A DNA stretch of 64,000 bases from Mucilaginibacter sp. Lineage in GTDB: Bacteria; Bacteroidota; Bacteroidia; Sphingobacteriales; Sphingobacteriaceae. The DNA lies in assembly GCF_025359345.1 (NCBI RefSeq), contig NZ_JANYGQ010000038.1:1-64000 (forward strand), in the 5' to 3' direction. Of this stretch, positions 20,034 to 31,600 are shown in pieces. Each line of letters opens with the position of its first letter. Position 1 is the stretch's first letter. Under the pieces are notes generated by a model. The model saw only the letters and a program-made list of their open reading frames with translations. It was not told the DNA's origin and did no database searches. The position numbers and the translations under genes were made by a program.

Positions 20034-20126
20034 TTAACTTTTGGGTGGTAAGGGTTGAAAAAGCCCCATTGTAGCCAATATAATGGATACCGCCATTATG
20101 TGGGTTAGTTTTAATAGATTTTTCAT
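20034..20126 (-). pseudogene. 30-codon signal-peptide stub on the minus strand
   Basis: An ORF of 30 codons starts MKNLLKLTHIMAVSIILA and stops soon after the hydrophobic stretch. It looks like the N-terminus of an exported or membrane protein whose body is missing. It sits directly between the GH38 gene and a truncated M16 peptidase, a place where rearrangement is evident. It could also be a genuine small membrane peptide. I cannot name it. Confidence 0.3.
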
Positions 20127-20190
20127 TTTGTCGCTTGTTTTTATCTTTTGACGATTTAACCACGCAAAACGGTCGGGTTTTTGTAAAATA

Positions 20191-20940
20191 GTGCTTAACA
20201 AAGCCTACGCTATATTTAAAGAGCGTTTTGCTAACGAAAGCGGCTTTACATTTGTGTTTGTTGGCAGCATTGATACCGTTGCTATTAAGCCATTGCTGGC
20301 CAAATACCTGGCAAGCCTGCCGGTTGCCGGCAAGGTTGAACAGCCAAAAGATTTGAATATCAATATTCCGTTGGGAGTTATTGAACGCACTGTTTATAAA
20401 GGAACCGAACCCAAAGCTACCGTTAACCTGGTATTCTCCGGCGCGTTCGACTACAGCTTTGAAAACAAGCTGAAAATGGATGCGCTTAAAGAAACCCTGC
20501 AAATCAGGATGCTGGAGCGCTTACACGAGGACAAAAGCGGCGTGTATTCGCCTGGCGTGCGTATGAGCACCGTAAAATTGCCGCAGGGCAGGTTTAGTAC
20601 CACTATTACGTTTGGCTACGCCCCGCAAAATGTAGATAAACTCATCGCCTCGGCGCTCGACGAGGTAGAGAAAATTAAAACCGCCGGTCCGCCGCAGGTT
20701 AACGTTGACAAGTTTAGGGCCGAAAGCCAACGGACCATTGAAACATCGTTAAAAACCAACGGCTTTTGGTTAGGCTACCTGAGTTCGCAACTGCAAAATC
20801 AGGAAAAGCTGAACCAAATAGATGATTACACCAAACAACTGAATCTAATAACCCCAGCCGATGTCAAGGCCATGGCAAACAAATACTTAACAGGTAAAAA
20901 CTATATCAAATTAGTGCTGCTGCCCGAAAAAGCGAAATAG
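20191..20940 (+). pseudogene. C-terminal fragment of an M16 (PqqL-like) zinc peptidase
   Basis: The frame reads 249 residues and matches the last quarter of a large insulinase-family protein: FTFVFVGSIDTVAIKPLLAK, YLASLPVAGKVEQPKDLN, GTEPKATVNLVFSGAF, MLERLHEDKSGVYSPGV. Full-length members are about 930 residues and carry the HxxEH zinc site in the N-terminal half. That half is absent here, and no M16 sequence is visible upstream of about 20185. The apparent start codon (ATG inside a helix) is therefore not a real initiator. The 3' end is intact. The fragment is probably not functional and marks the left side of a deletion or insertion scar. Confidence 0.85.
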
Positions 20941-21362
20941 TTTGGCATAAAAACAAAATACTCTTTGTTCTTAGCGTTTTTCATTACGATAAATGATGTC
21001 AGTTAATAGTTTAAATTCAATGCCCTTCGAAAGAGCGAAGGTCATTTATTATTGCTTAATTTTCAGTGTTATCTGTGGTTGAATAGTTAATTTCCTTGGA
21101 ATATTCACTCGCCTTGTTCTAGCGACGGCGAGCTTTTGCGAAAGATTCTAAACAACGATAGGTTTTGGAACAAAGTATTTTTTAACGCCAGCGAAAACTT
21201 TGCCGGTACTGTTCTAAACCGCTTCTGCTTGATTCGTTTAAATGTAAGCACAAAAATAGCGCTTATAAGTTACCAGGAAGTCCTTCGGATTTTCAACTAA
21301 AGCCTTTTACGAAATATGCTAAATAATTTCACACTATGATAACATTGTCCGGAAGCTTTAAG

Positions 21363-21384
21363 TGGAATGAATGGGACTCGAACC
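21363..21384 (-). other. tRNA 3'-end-like sequence (possible attachment-site remnant)
   Basis: On the minus strand this reads a T-loop-like GGTTCGAGTCCC followed by ATTCATTCCA, as at the end of a tRNA gene. The 5' strand of the T-arm does not pair properly and no D or anticodon arm precedes it, so it is not a tRNA gene. Integrases that target tRNA genes leave such 3' ends behind. The identity of the parent tRNA is not clear. Confidence 0.4.
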
Positions 21385-21435
21385 ATCGCGATATATGCTT
21401 AATTATCAAATATTTGACAATTCAGAAAATCAAAA

Positions 21436-21456
21436 GGTAACCGAGTAGGTAACCGA
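21436..21456 (+). repeat. Direct repeat of GGTAACCGA
   Basis: Two exact copies of GGTAACCGA (21436-21444 and 21448-21456) are separated by three bases. They lie 50 bases from the tRNA-end-like sequence, the kind of place where integrase arm sites occur. The function is unknown. Confidence 0.4.
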
Positions 21457-21688
21457 ATAACTTGATTTATTTTGATCGAGCGTGAAAGAACTTACCATCA
21501 AAATAAATACAATTGATTATTTAAGAGGAAGCAAGCGGAAGTCTGCTTTGTTGTGCTAAAATGGTGGTCTTTAGGGATTATTTGTGCTGCTTAAGGCTAA
21601 ATTATCGACTAATTGCTTATTTTTATAAACTCTTATAATAAGTAATAGATAGGTTTAATACTTAAAAATATCTATTTTTATTACACGA

Positions 21689-24613
21689 ATGTCCCTGATG
21701 AAACAAACCCCACGGTGTCTAAATAACATAACGTTAGGTGATCTGTGCCGCACTTTTATGCAAAGACTATTTTTCAGGCGTACTTTTTGCTATCTTTTTG
21801 GGATTTCAGTATTTATTTGCGTCACCCCAAGGGCATCTGCTCAAAAATCAATAGCTGTTAGGACAATTGCCCTTCCGAAACCGTTCGATCATGCGGAAAT
21901 AAAGCACCTGATGCTCGACGGAGATGGCTTTTTATGGTTTGTAACCAACCAGGGTATATGGCGTTTTGACGGGACAGACGTTCAGCCGGTCGATATCCAT
22001 AACGCCGTGCTCCCACAAAATTCGGTTCCGGATGGCATATACAGGTATCATAATTTCTTGTTTTTTAGTTTACGGGATGTGCCGACAGATACATACCAAG
22101 TACTCTGTTATAATATCGGCAACAAAAATTTGAAACAGTATAAAATGCCCGGCAGGCCGATTAATTATATGACTGGCAAAGGCGGATCGCTTCAATTTAT
22201 GACCAGCGATGGTAGCCGGTGGATGTTTACCGATGAGGATGGATTGAAGCAGACAGACAAATATTTTACATACAAGGGCTGGGTTAAAGGTGACGGCATG
22301 GAATATTATACCATTGATGCAAATGGCAACACCTATTTATTTTCGCATAAAAAGGCAGGATTGGTAAAGAAAGACAGCATTATTTGGAGCCTTCCCGCCG
22401 CGCCGCTGCAAAAATTAGCTTTTGTAAAACAAGCTTATTGCGATTCAAAATATGTTTTTGCCAATTGTGGGAATGGTTTGGTAGTTTACGATAAAAACAG
22501 CCTGCAAATTGTGTACGAACGGCTTGACGAAACATACGGACTATCTCTCCCCGGCAAAGACGGAGAACTTCCTGTATTTAAAATCATAAACGATTTACGC
22601 ATACAGGATATGTGCAAAAAAACCGGCACCAACCAAACACTTGTAGGTACAGACAAAGGCCTGCTGGAAATAAGCCCGTCCGACGAAGGTCCCGGCGAAA
22701 CGGACCAACAGCAACTGATTGTCGATTTTTTTAAGGATAAAAGCATCCGAAGCATCTACCGTTCGTCAAATAAAAAGTTATATGTTGGCACTTACCAGGG
22801 GCATTTTGTTTGCGATGGCAATACCTTTAAACGCATAAACGGTAATATTGCTTACACGGTGCAGCCCGTTAACCAAAACATGCTCCTGGCAGGCATGGAA
22901 GGCGGCACAGGATTTTATTTGTTAAATACACGTACGGATGAATGGCATTTAAATCCAAACCCTTTACGCACTACTGGTACTACTAAAATTATACCGTACA
23001 ACAACGGTTTCCTAACAGGCTCGTCCGGTTACATCTATTATTTGACTGCTTTGCTCAACGGCGATTATAAAATCAGCCCCTGGCTTAGCGATGCAAACCT
23101 TGGTTTAATTAAGGACCTTAAGTTTATTAATGGAGATTTATGGATAGCATCGCTAAGGGGTTTATTTAAAGTCGACAAAAGCGGCAACGAGAAAAAAATA
23201 TACCCGGCAGGTCGCACTTTGGGTTGTTATGCCATACTAAAAGCTAATGACGGCCTTTGGATAGGCACCAATGGCGAGGGTTTGGTTAAAATTGATGCTG
23301 CCGGCAAAGTAACCCGACAGATCCATTTCAATGACGGCCTGGCAGGCGAATATGTTTATTCATTGTTCCAACTGAATAATCTGGTAATTGCTGGCACCAG
23401 CGGCGGCGTAAATATTTTTGATCAGTCATCCGGGATGCAGCCGCTTGCTATTCCTGATTTGCCTTCATCCGATGGCAACTTATACCAGGAAATTAATCAT
23501 TCGGCGGTATTCGACGATACTGCTAAACATAAGATCATTTTTGGAGGCACCCAGGGACTAACTTTTTTGGATAAGGATTATTTGAGATCTGCCGCCGGGA
23601 AACCCAACGACCGCGTAAATCTCTCCTATATTAAAAAGGGTTATAACACATCACAGCCACCCGCTACTGATATTTTCGTTTCAAACCAGGGTGTTATCGA
23701 GATTTTACCTGGCAATACCTTTACCGGATTAAAATTTTCGGGGCCATTTAATCAAAAATACATCCTCTTCCGCATTAAAGAACTTGGTTCTGCCTGGCAG
23801 CAGCGAAAGTTATCTGAAGAAGTTTCTTTATTCGCCATACCACCCGGAAAATACACATTGCAGGTGCGGTTCCCTTCTGTAACCGATCAGCGTTTTTGGC
23901 TTATCAAAACTATTGTTGCGGTGCCCCGCTTTTATCAGACATGGTTTTTTAAAGTAATTATGGCGTTTTTTATTGGTATCGGGATTTATATTGCCTGGCT
24001 TTGGCGCGCCCGGCAGATAAGGAAACAACACCTGCTGCGCACTACCATTGCCAGCGATTTGCACGACGAAATTGGCAGCGCACTTACCCGCATATCATTA
24101 AGCAGCGAATTGATGAACATTAAAAAGCAGATGGACACCAAGATAGTGGAGCGCATATCAACCGATAGTAAAAGCGCCATTGCATCAATTTCGGATATTA
24201 TTTGGTCTGTGGATGCGCGAAATGATAATAAAGACGACCTGATTTTACGGATGAAAGCCCACGCCAGCAATATGCTGGAGGGACTTGCAACCATAAATTT
24301 TGAAGTGCATGGCCTGGAAAATGTTGTAAATTTACCCCAATTGGTAAGGCAAAATATCTACCTCATTTTTAAAGAAGCCATTAATAATATCGCAAAGCAT
24401 AATGTTAACCCACAGGTTTGGATAATACTCAACAACCAGCTAACCGGCATGACCGTCACGTTAAAAAATACTATTGAACAAAGGCAAAAAGCGGCTTTTA
24501 TTGGCCAGGGGCTTAAGAACATGGAAATGCGCGCCAAACGAATGAAAGCTTCGCTCGATGTTGTAAATGAGGATGGTATATTTTCAATAACGATAAAAAT
24601 GAAGAGGTGGTGA
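21689..24613 (+). CDS. Hybrid-propeller sensor histidine kinase (HisKA_3/LytS-NarX type)
   Basis: A 974-residue sensor kinase. An N-terminal signal or anchor segment (about residues 28 to 52, ending RASAQ) is followed by a two-propeller periplasmic sensor of about 600 residues with Reg_prop-type repeats (DGDGFLWFVTNQGIWRFDG, GLWIGTNGEGLVKID) and a Y_Y_Y-like domain near residues 660 to 745. A transmembrane helix lies at about 750 to 770. The dimerisation domain has the phosphoacceptor His at about residue 792 in SDLHDEIGSALTRIS. The ATPase domain contains IYLIFKEAINNIAKH (N box) and GQGLKNMEMRAKRM. It probably phosphorylates the response regulator encoded 215 bases downstream. It is not of the one-piece hybrid two-component class, since no receiver or AraC domain is attached. 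Confidence 0.9.
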   Translation: MSLMKQTPRCLNNITLGDLCRTFMQRLFFRRTFCYLFGISVFICVTPRASAQKSIAVRTIALPKPFDHAEIKHLMLDGDGFLWFVTNQGIWRFDGTDVQPVDIHNAVLPQNSVPDGIYRYHNFLFFSLRDVPTDTYQVLCYNIGNKNLKQYKMPGRPINYMTGKGGSLQFMTSDGSRWMFTDEDGLKQTDKYFTYKGWVKGDGMEYYTIDANGNTYLFSHKKAGLVKKDSIIWSLPAAPLQKLAFVKQAYCDSKYVFANCGNGLVVYDKNSLQIVYERLDETYGLSLPGKDGELPVFKIINDLRIQDMCKKTGTNQTLVGTDKGLLEISPSDEGPGETDQQQLIVDFFKDKSIRSIYRSSNKKLYVGTYQGHFVCDGNTFKRINGNIAYTVQPVNQNMLLAGMEGGTGFYLLNTRTDEWHLNPNPLRTTGTTKIIPYNNGFLTGSSGYIYYLTALLNGDYKISPWLSDANLGLIKDLKFINGDLWIASLRGLFKVDKSGNEKKIYPAGRTLGCYAILKANDGLWIGTNGEGLVKIDAAGKVTRQIHFNDGLAGEYVYSLFQLNNLVIAGTSGGVNIFDQSSGMQPLAIPDLPSSDGNLYQEINHSAVFDDTAKHKIIFGGTQGLTFLDKDYLRSAAGKPNDRVNLSYIKKGYNTSQPPATDIFVSNQGVIEILPGNTFTGLKFSGPFNQKYILFRIKELGSAWQQRKLSEEVSLFAIPPGKYTLQVRFPSVTDQRFWLIKTIVAVPRFYQTWFFKVIMAFFIGIGIYIAWLWRARQIRKQHLLRTTIASDLHDEIGSALTRISLSSELMNIKKQMDTKIVERISTDSKSAIASISDIIWSVDARNDNKDDLILRMKAHASNMLEGLATINFEVHGLENVVNLPQLVRQNIYLIFKEAINNIAKHNVNPQVWIILNNQLTGMTVTLKNTIEQRQKAAFIGQGLKNMEMRAKRMKASLDVVNEDGIFSITIKMKRW

Positions 24614-24827
24614 GGAGGAGTAAGGAAAGTCAGTAAAGTCTGGACAGAGCGGAAAAATTGGTGGTTTACAGTTCGCGCAAAACCTGTTGGGTGCACTATA
24701 CTATCTGTCAATCTGCTAATCGTTAATCAAACTTTGCTGTAGCGTCTTTACTGACTTTGCTGACTCAACAAAGAAATACCCCAAACATGTTATATCCACA
24801 TATGTTTATTATTGTCATTTTTGAATT

Positions 24828-25445
24828 ATGATTAGTGTTGCTATTGTTGAAGACGATGAATATATACGAAACAGCATCGTCCAATTTTTAACGATGCAGC
24901 CTGAATTCGACAGGATTTACAACTATGGAAGTGTTGAATTGTATATGGCCGGCACCGTTGTTCCGGATGTGCTTTTGATGGATATTGACCTGCCCGGAAT
25001 AAGCGGGCTGGAAGGAGCATTTCTAATCAAGCAAAAAAGCCCTTTAATAAATATCCTGATGCTTACCGTTTACGAAGATAAAGAACGGATATTTAAAGCA
25101 TTACAGGCCGGTGCTACGGGCTACCTGTTAAAAAACACCCCCCTGCCCAAACTAAAAGCCGCCATACTGGATGCCGATGACGGCGGCGTGCCCATGAGCC
25201 CTTTAGTAGCGAAAAAGGTAATTGCCTTTTTTTCGGGTAAACCTGCTGCCACCGAAAATACCACCGGTGAGCAACTCACCGCGCGCGAACTGGAAGTGGC
25301 CCGGTTGCTGATCAATGGCGATACTTATAAGCAAATTGCCTGGCATCTGCACATCTCTCCCGATACAGTGCGCCAGCATATTAAAAATATTTACCGCAAA
25401 TTACAAATTAACAGCCGCGTTCAGTTGATCAATGAATTCAGGTAA
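24828..25445 (+). CDS. NarL/FixJ-family response regulator
   Basis: A 205-residue protein. The receiver domain spans residues 1 to about 120, with the acidic pair EDD near residues 8-10, the phosphoacceptor Asp52 in LLMDIDLPG, a Thr in MLTVYED and the Lys in YLLKNTP. A LuxR-type DNA-binding domain occupies residues about 140 to 205 (LTARELEVARLLINGDTYKQ, HISPDTVRQHIKNIYRKL). It follows the sensor kinase gene and should be its partner. The next gene downstream encodes a giant surface protein, a plausible but unproven target. Confidence 0.93.
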   Translation: MISVAIVEDDEYIRNSIVQFLTMQPEFDRIYNYGSVELYMAGTVVPDVLLMDIDLPGISGLEGAFLIKQKSPLINILMLTVYEDKERIFKALQAGATGYLLKNTPLPKLKAAILDADDGGVPMSPLVAKKVIAFFSGKPAATENTTGEQLTARELEVARLLINGDTYKQIAWHLHISPDTVRQHIKNIYRKLQINSRVQLINEFR

Positions 25446-25640
25446 TTCATTAATGCTATCTTTCGGATTATTCCGACTTTCCCGGCTTTTGGACTACTCC
25501 GTATACCCCATTCATGTTATAGACACGTATCCTTTTTCGGTCTAACTTTAGCGAAGCTGCTTGGGTCACGCTCGGAGCTCTCAAGACAGCTTATTGCAAA
25601 AAAAAACATGAAATAATCTGCCCAGCTCAATAAAGTCTTT

Positions 25641-28600
25641 ATGAAACATTTTTACCGCTATATGCCCGGACTGTTTAAGTTAACAATTTTTTTTATTGCA
25701 GCATCAGCGCTTTCCTTAACAGCGCGGGCACAAGGTACGCCCGGTACGCCTTCTGTAAGTGGCAACTTTACTATATGCAGCGGCAGCACGGCAACATTTA
25801 CCGCCAGCGGCGCGTCGGGCGCTTCATTTGGCTGGTATGATGCCGCAACAGGCGGAACCCTGCTTTCAACATCGGCTACCTATACCACACCGGTATTAAC
25901 GGCCAGCAAAAACTATTATGTGCAGCAAACGGTAAGCGGCAGCACCAGCAGCAGGCTGGCTGTAACAGTTGTAGTGGCGGCCGCGCCTTCGTTAACCACG
26001 CCTACCAATCTGCTGGCAACGCCGGCCACAATTTGCCAGGGCACGTTCAGTGCGCTTACCGCAAATGTGGATGCAACTGCCGGTCAGTACGTATATTGGT
26101 ATGATGCGGCAACTGGCGGTAATTTGCTGGCCGGTGTTCCCAGCGGCGGCAAGTTTAACGTATCGCCCAATGCCACTACTACCTATTATGCGCAATCGCA
26201 GGCCAAAATAGACACAGCTACATTTAATTATACTGGCTCAGTACAAACTTTTACGGTACCGGCTGGAGTTACCAGCCTGCAAATTGATGCAAGTGGCGGC
26301 CGGGGTGGGAAAGGTACCGACCTGGGTGGTGGCAGCAAAGCCGGCGGCGGCGGCAGGGTTCAGGCTACCATGGCCGTTACGCCGGGCCAGGTACTGAGCG
26401 TTTATGTAGGCGGAGCCGGAGCCGATTTTCATTCTGGCTCCAGTTCACCCGGTGGATTTAACGGAGGCGGAAATGGCCCCGTTTGCTTTAATAGTGGTCC
26501 GGGCGGTGGCGGCGGCGCAACAGATATACGTACAAACGGGCAGGCACTCAGCAACAGGGTATTGGTAGCAGGCGGCGGTGGTGGTGGCACTGGATCTTAT
26601 CCCAACTTTACCGGAGGCTCGGGCTCGGGTGGGGGCCTAACAGGCAATACCGGGCCGCTTTATTCAAACGGTCAGCCTGCCGGCGGAGGTTCTCAAACAG
26701 CCGGTGGCGCCGGTGGTTGCGATGCCAATGGCTGCGCCCCGGCTGGCAGCCGGGGCCAGGGCGGCGATGGCCAAAGTGACGGTGGCAAGGGCGGCGGCGG
26801 CGGTGGCGGTGGCTTTTATGGCGGTGGCGGTGGTGGCTCTGTTGGCGGTGGCGGCGGCGGCAGCAGTTATACCGATTCGACCTTTTTTCAAAATGTAGTA
26901 CATACACAGGGATACCAGGGTGGTAATGGCCAATTAATCATTACTTATAATTCATCAGCCAACTGCGCGGTGGTGACCCGGCAGCCGCTTACCGTTACGG
27001 TAAATACCACACCACAGGTAAGTGCCGGCGTCAATGTAATCACTTGCGCAGGTACTGCGGTGACGTTAACTGCCACCGGCGCAAATACTTACGTGTGGCA
27101 ACCCGGCAATTTAACCGGCGCCTCGGTTACCGTAAGCCCTTTGGTTACCACTACTTATACGGTAACAGGTACACTCACCAATGGCGGCTGCAGTAATAGC
27201 AGTACCGTAACAGTTACGGTGACAAGTATTTCGGTATCGGCATCACAAACCACATGTGCCGGGCAAACGGTAACGCTTCATGCCTCGGGTGCCGATAGCT
27301 ATACCTGGATGCCAGGCAATTTAACGGGTGCGTCGATCGATGTGTCGCCCACAGCAACGACAGTATATACCGTGACCGGGCACAATAATAATGCAGGCTG
27401 CAACAGTACGGCGCAAACTACCGTGACCGTTAATCCACTGCCGGTTATTAGTGCAGGTGGCCCGATAACCGTAACTGCCGGCACCAGTGTAACCCTGACG
27501 GCAAGTGGGAATTCCGATAACTATCAATGGTCGGTTCCGTATTCGTTAAACAGCCCTTCCATTACTTTCATCCCATCGGCAACGCAAACGTGGACGGTAA
27601 CCGGTACCATTACTTCCACGGGGTGTTCGGCAACGACCACCGTACTGGTAACGGTAGTGCCGGCTCCTTCGGTCACCGGCAACACTATCGTATGCCCGGG
27701 CAGTACAACTATGCTTACAGCGTCGGGCACCGGGCCCTTTACCTGGTATGATGCCATAACGGGCGGTAACCTTTTATTTACAGGTGCTGCATTTACAACG
27801 CCTGCCATTAACAGCAACATCACCTATTGGGTTTCTGATAACGGGGGCACCAGGATACCCGTGAATATTAATGCGCCGAAGTTCATGTCGAAAGCGGTGG
27901 CGACACCAGCATCAATATGTGCAGGATCAAGCAGTGCCCTATCGGTAACCCAAAACAACCAAACCATTAACTGGTACGATGCGGCCACTGGCGGCAATCT
28001 GCTCGGCAGCACGCCTGCCGGCGGCAGCATTTCGGTTAGCCCGGCCCAAACAACGGTTTATTATGCGCGGATCACTGCACCGGTTCAACCGGATACCGTT
28101 ATATTTAACTATACGGGTGGCGTACAAAATTTTACCATACCTGCAGGTGTAACCAGCATGCAAATTGATGCAGATGGCGGCGGCGGTGGGCGGGGCGGCA
28201 TTAGTGGTGGCCGCAGCGGTAGGGTTCAGGCTACCATGTCGGTTATTCCGGGCCAGGTACTGAGCATTTACGTTGGGGGTGCTGGCAGCGATTTTCAAGC
28301 CAGCAGGAACAATAACCCCATACTGGGTGGGTATAACGGGGGCGGTAATGCACCTTATAGAGGTACAAATGGCGCGGGCGCCGGCGGCGGCGCAACAGAT
28401 ATACGTATAAACGGGCAGGCACTTAGCAGCCGGGTTTTGGTAGCAGGGGGCGGTGGTGGTGGCTATGAATATTTTGCCAACTTAAGCGGAAGCGCAGGTG
28501 GGGGCCTGACAGGCCAAAATGGAGAGTACGATGTTACTTACTACGGTAACGCTGCCGGCGGAGGTTCTCAAACCGCCGGCGGTGCCCGTAGTTGCGATGC

Positions 28601-31600
28601 CAGTAGCTGCGCCCAGTCTGGCAGCCTGGGCCAGGGCGGCCAGGGTTTATCAAACAGCGGCACCGTAGGAGGCGGTGGAGGCGGCGGCTTTTATGGCGGT
28701 GGTGGCGGCAACACTTCTGGCGGTGGCGGCGGTGGCAGCAGTTATACCAATGCGGCCATTTTTCAAAATGTAGTACATACACAGGGATACCAGGCTGGTA
28801 ATGGGTATCTAAAAATTATTTACAATGCTGTAAGTTCATGTGCTGTTAGCATGGTACTGCCTGATACGGTAACGGTTACCCCATTGCTTACGCCATCGGT
28901 AAAAATTGCGGCAGCTGCAAATTGCCAGGCCTGTATGCCTCAAACGGTAACCTTTACCGCCACAGCAACAAACGGCGGAACGGCCCCGGTATACGCCTGG
29001 TATAAAAATGGCGGGGTTGTTGGCACCAACTCGCCCAGCTATTCTGATAATGCCTTAACAGCAACCGACCAGGTATGGTGCATCTTTACCAGCAATTACC
29101 CTTGCTTAACCACCAATGCGATAAGCAGCAACAAAATAACCACAGCTACGCCTGTAATTTCAGCGATTAGTCCTTCATCCGGGCCGGTCGGCTCCCTGGT
29201 TACGTTAACCGGAAGCAACTTTCTAACCCTGTCAACAGTCAGCATTGGCGGCGTTCCGGCCATCCCTGTTTCCAATACCGACACACAAATTTTGGCCATG
29301 GTAATGCCGGGCGCCAGTACGGGGAATGTCACGGTAAACACCATTTTTGGCTCAACTACCGGTGCCGGCAACTTTACCGTAACACCGACATTGCCGCCCG
29401 TTATGCAACAGGGCGGCAAAATTGTGGCAACTTCGGGTGTTACAGCAACGTCGCAAGTCGGGCACGCAGTAGCGATAAGTGCCGATGGCAACACGGCGGT
29501 GGCAAGCCTTAATAGTTCGCCCGGCGGCGTCATTGTATTTACCCGCCAAAGCGGCGCCTGGACGCAACAGGCCATGCTTTCGGGTACCGGAGGTATCGGA
29601 ACGGCGTTGCAAGGGTCGGCAGTGGCCATCAGTGCCGATGGGAATACTGTGATCTTCAGTGCACAAACAGATGCAGGCGGCAAAGGCGCATTTTGGGCAT
29701 TTACGCGCAACAACGGGGTTTGGTCGCAACAGGGAAATAAACTAAGCAGCAGCGATGCAGCGGCAGGTTCACCCGGTAGCTATTTCGGCTCAGCGCTGTC
29801 ACTAAGCGCAAACGGGAATACGGCTTTGATTGGGGGTACTTACGATAATTTATCTCAAGGCGCAGCATGGATATTTAAGCGTGACGACGCAGGCGCCTGG
29901 ACGCAAAACGGCAATAAGCTGACCGGGACTCGCGCAACAGGCAATTCCTATTTCGGTAATGCCGTCGCACTTAGCGCTGATGGGAACACTGCATTAGTAG
30001 GTGGCTTTTTTGATGCCTCCCGCACGGGCGCCGTTTGGGCGTTTGTCAATAACAATGGTTCCTGGGCACAGCAGGGCGGTAAACTAACCGGCAGCGGCGC
30101 AACAGGCGGCCTTGGAGAGTTTGGCAATGCGCTTTCGCTGAGCGCCGACGGCAATACGGCCTTAATTGGCGGTTACCATGATAATAGCTCGGCCGGGGCA
30201 GCCTGGATATTTACGCGCAACAATGCCGTTTGGGCACAACAGGGCAATAAACTAACGGCAACGGGAGCTATCGGCAGCTTTTTATCCTTTGGGCAATCCG
30301 TTGGCTTAAGTGCTGATGGCAATATCGCGATGGTCGGAGCACCCAATGATAATAAAAATATGGGTGCGATGTGGGTTTTCCGCCGAAATAATGGCGCCTG
30401 GGCGGTGTACGGCAGCAAGCTTGTTGGCGGAGGCTTAATACTTACTGATTTCCAACCCGGTATGGGGCAATCTGTCACGATAAGTGCTGACGCTTCTACC
30501 GCGTTTGCCGGCGACCAAAACGATAATGCAAATGCGGGCGCGGCATGGGCTTACATACCACTGCCCCCGGTGCCATTAACCAGCCTGACTGTTAGCACGG
30601 GAACTTTAAGCCCTGCCTTTTCTCCAGGCGTTAACAATTACACCGTTACCGTAAATGGCGCTATCCAAAACATTACTGTAACACCATCAGTGAGCGACCC
30701 TGCGGCTACTATAACCGTAAACGGGGCAAGTACGCCATCCGGCTCGGCATCGGCACCCATAAGCCTCACTGTTGGGGTAAATAACATCGCGGTTGTGGTA
30801 ACGGCAAGCGATGGCATCACTACTGATAGTTATTCCGTAGCGGTTACCCGGTTTTCAACTGATGCTACGCTTGCAGGCTTGAGCCTTAGCAGCGGAGTTT
30901 TAAACCCAGTTTTTTCCTCAGCTAACACAGCATATACCGCATCGGTGAGCAATGCAACATCGTCGGTCACCATTACCCCTGTTACTAACGATGCCGGAGC
31001 AACGGTAAAAGTTAATGGCGTAACGGTAGCTTCCGGAAGCCCATCAGCTGCGCTGCCGCTAATTGTTGGGGCCAATGTTATAAGCACTGTTGTAACTGCA
31101 CAGGATGGTGTAAATACCAAAACTTATACGGTAACTGTAGTTCGACTTTCGAATAATGCCCTTTTAACCAGCATAAAGATAAACCCATCAACGGCGCTGA
31201 CTTTAGTGAGCGGGGCTGACTACAAAGATTACACAACTACAGTGCCTAACAGCGAAACCAGCGTTAAAATAACGCCCACAGCACAGGACGCGACTGCATC
31301 CATAAAAGTAAACGGCGTAGCCACGGCCGGCGGGGCAGCCTCGGCTGCGATACCGTTAAGCGTAGGCGACAATGTAATTAATACCGTAGTAACAGCACAA
31401 GATGGTACTACCACCAAAACGTATTCTATAAAATTCACCCGCTTACCATCAACCAATGCCAACCTGGCTGGTTTTACAATAAGCAGCGGCACGCTAACCC
31501 CGGTGTTTGCTGCAGGCACAACCGGTTACACGGCAACAGTAAATACCGCTACTATAACGGTAACCCCTACAACCGGTGATGCCACTGCAACAGTTAAGGT

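Larger units (their letters stand above)
20941..21688. other. 748-base gene-free stretch with integration-scar features
   Basis: No gene is supported here. The stretch holds a weak 6-bp hairpin at 21024-21041 (CCTTCG/CGAAGG, then TCATTTATTATT) that could end the M16 transcript. It also holds a tRNA-3'-end-like sequence at 21363-21384, two copies of GGTAACCGA at 21436-21456 and a short open frame near 21482-21559 with no recognisable product. The last 100 bases are AT-rich and must contain the promoter for the sensor kinase at 21689, but no clear box was found. Confidence 0.6.

Noticed and set aside
21363..21384. Complete tRNA gene on the minus strand
   Set aside because: Only a 3'-end-like segment is present; no D or anticodon arm can be drawn and the T-stem does not pair.
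26608..26933. His/Arg-rich antisense ORFs over the glycine-rich domain
   Set aside because: Poly-His and poly-Arg strings are the reverse reading of GGC/GGT glycine codon runs.
29096..29713. 205-codon minus-strand ORF opposite the giant surface protein gene
   Set aside because: It and many similar frames between 25992 and 32593 are shadows produced by the codon bias of the repeat-rich plus-strand gene; the translations have no domain features.
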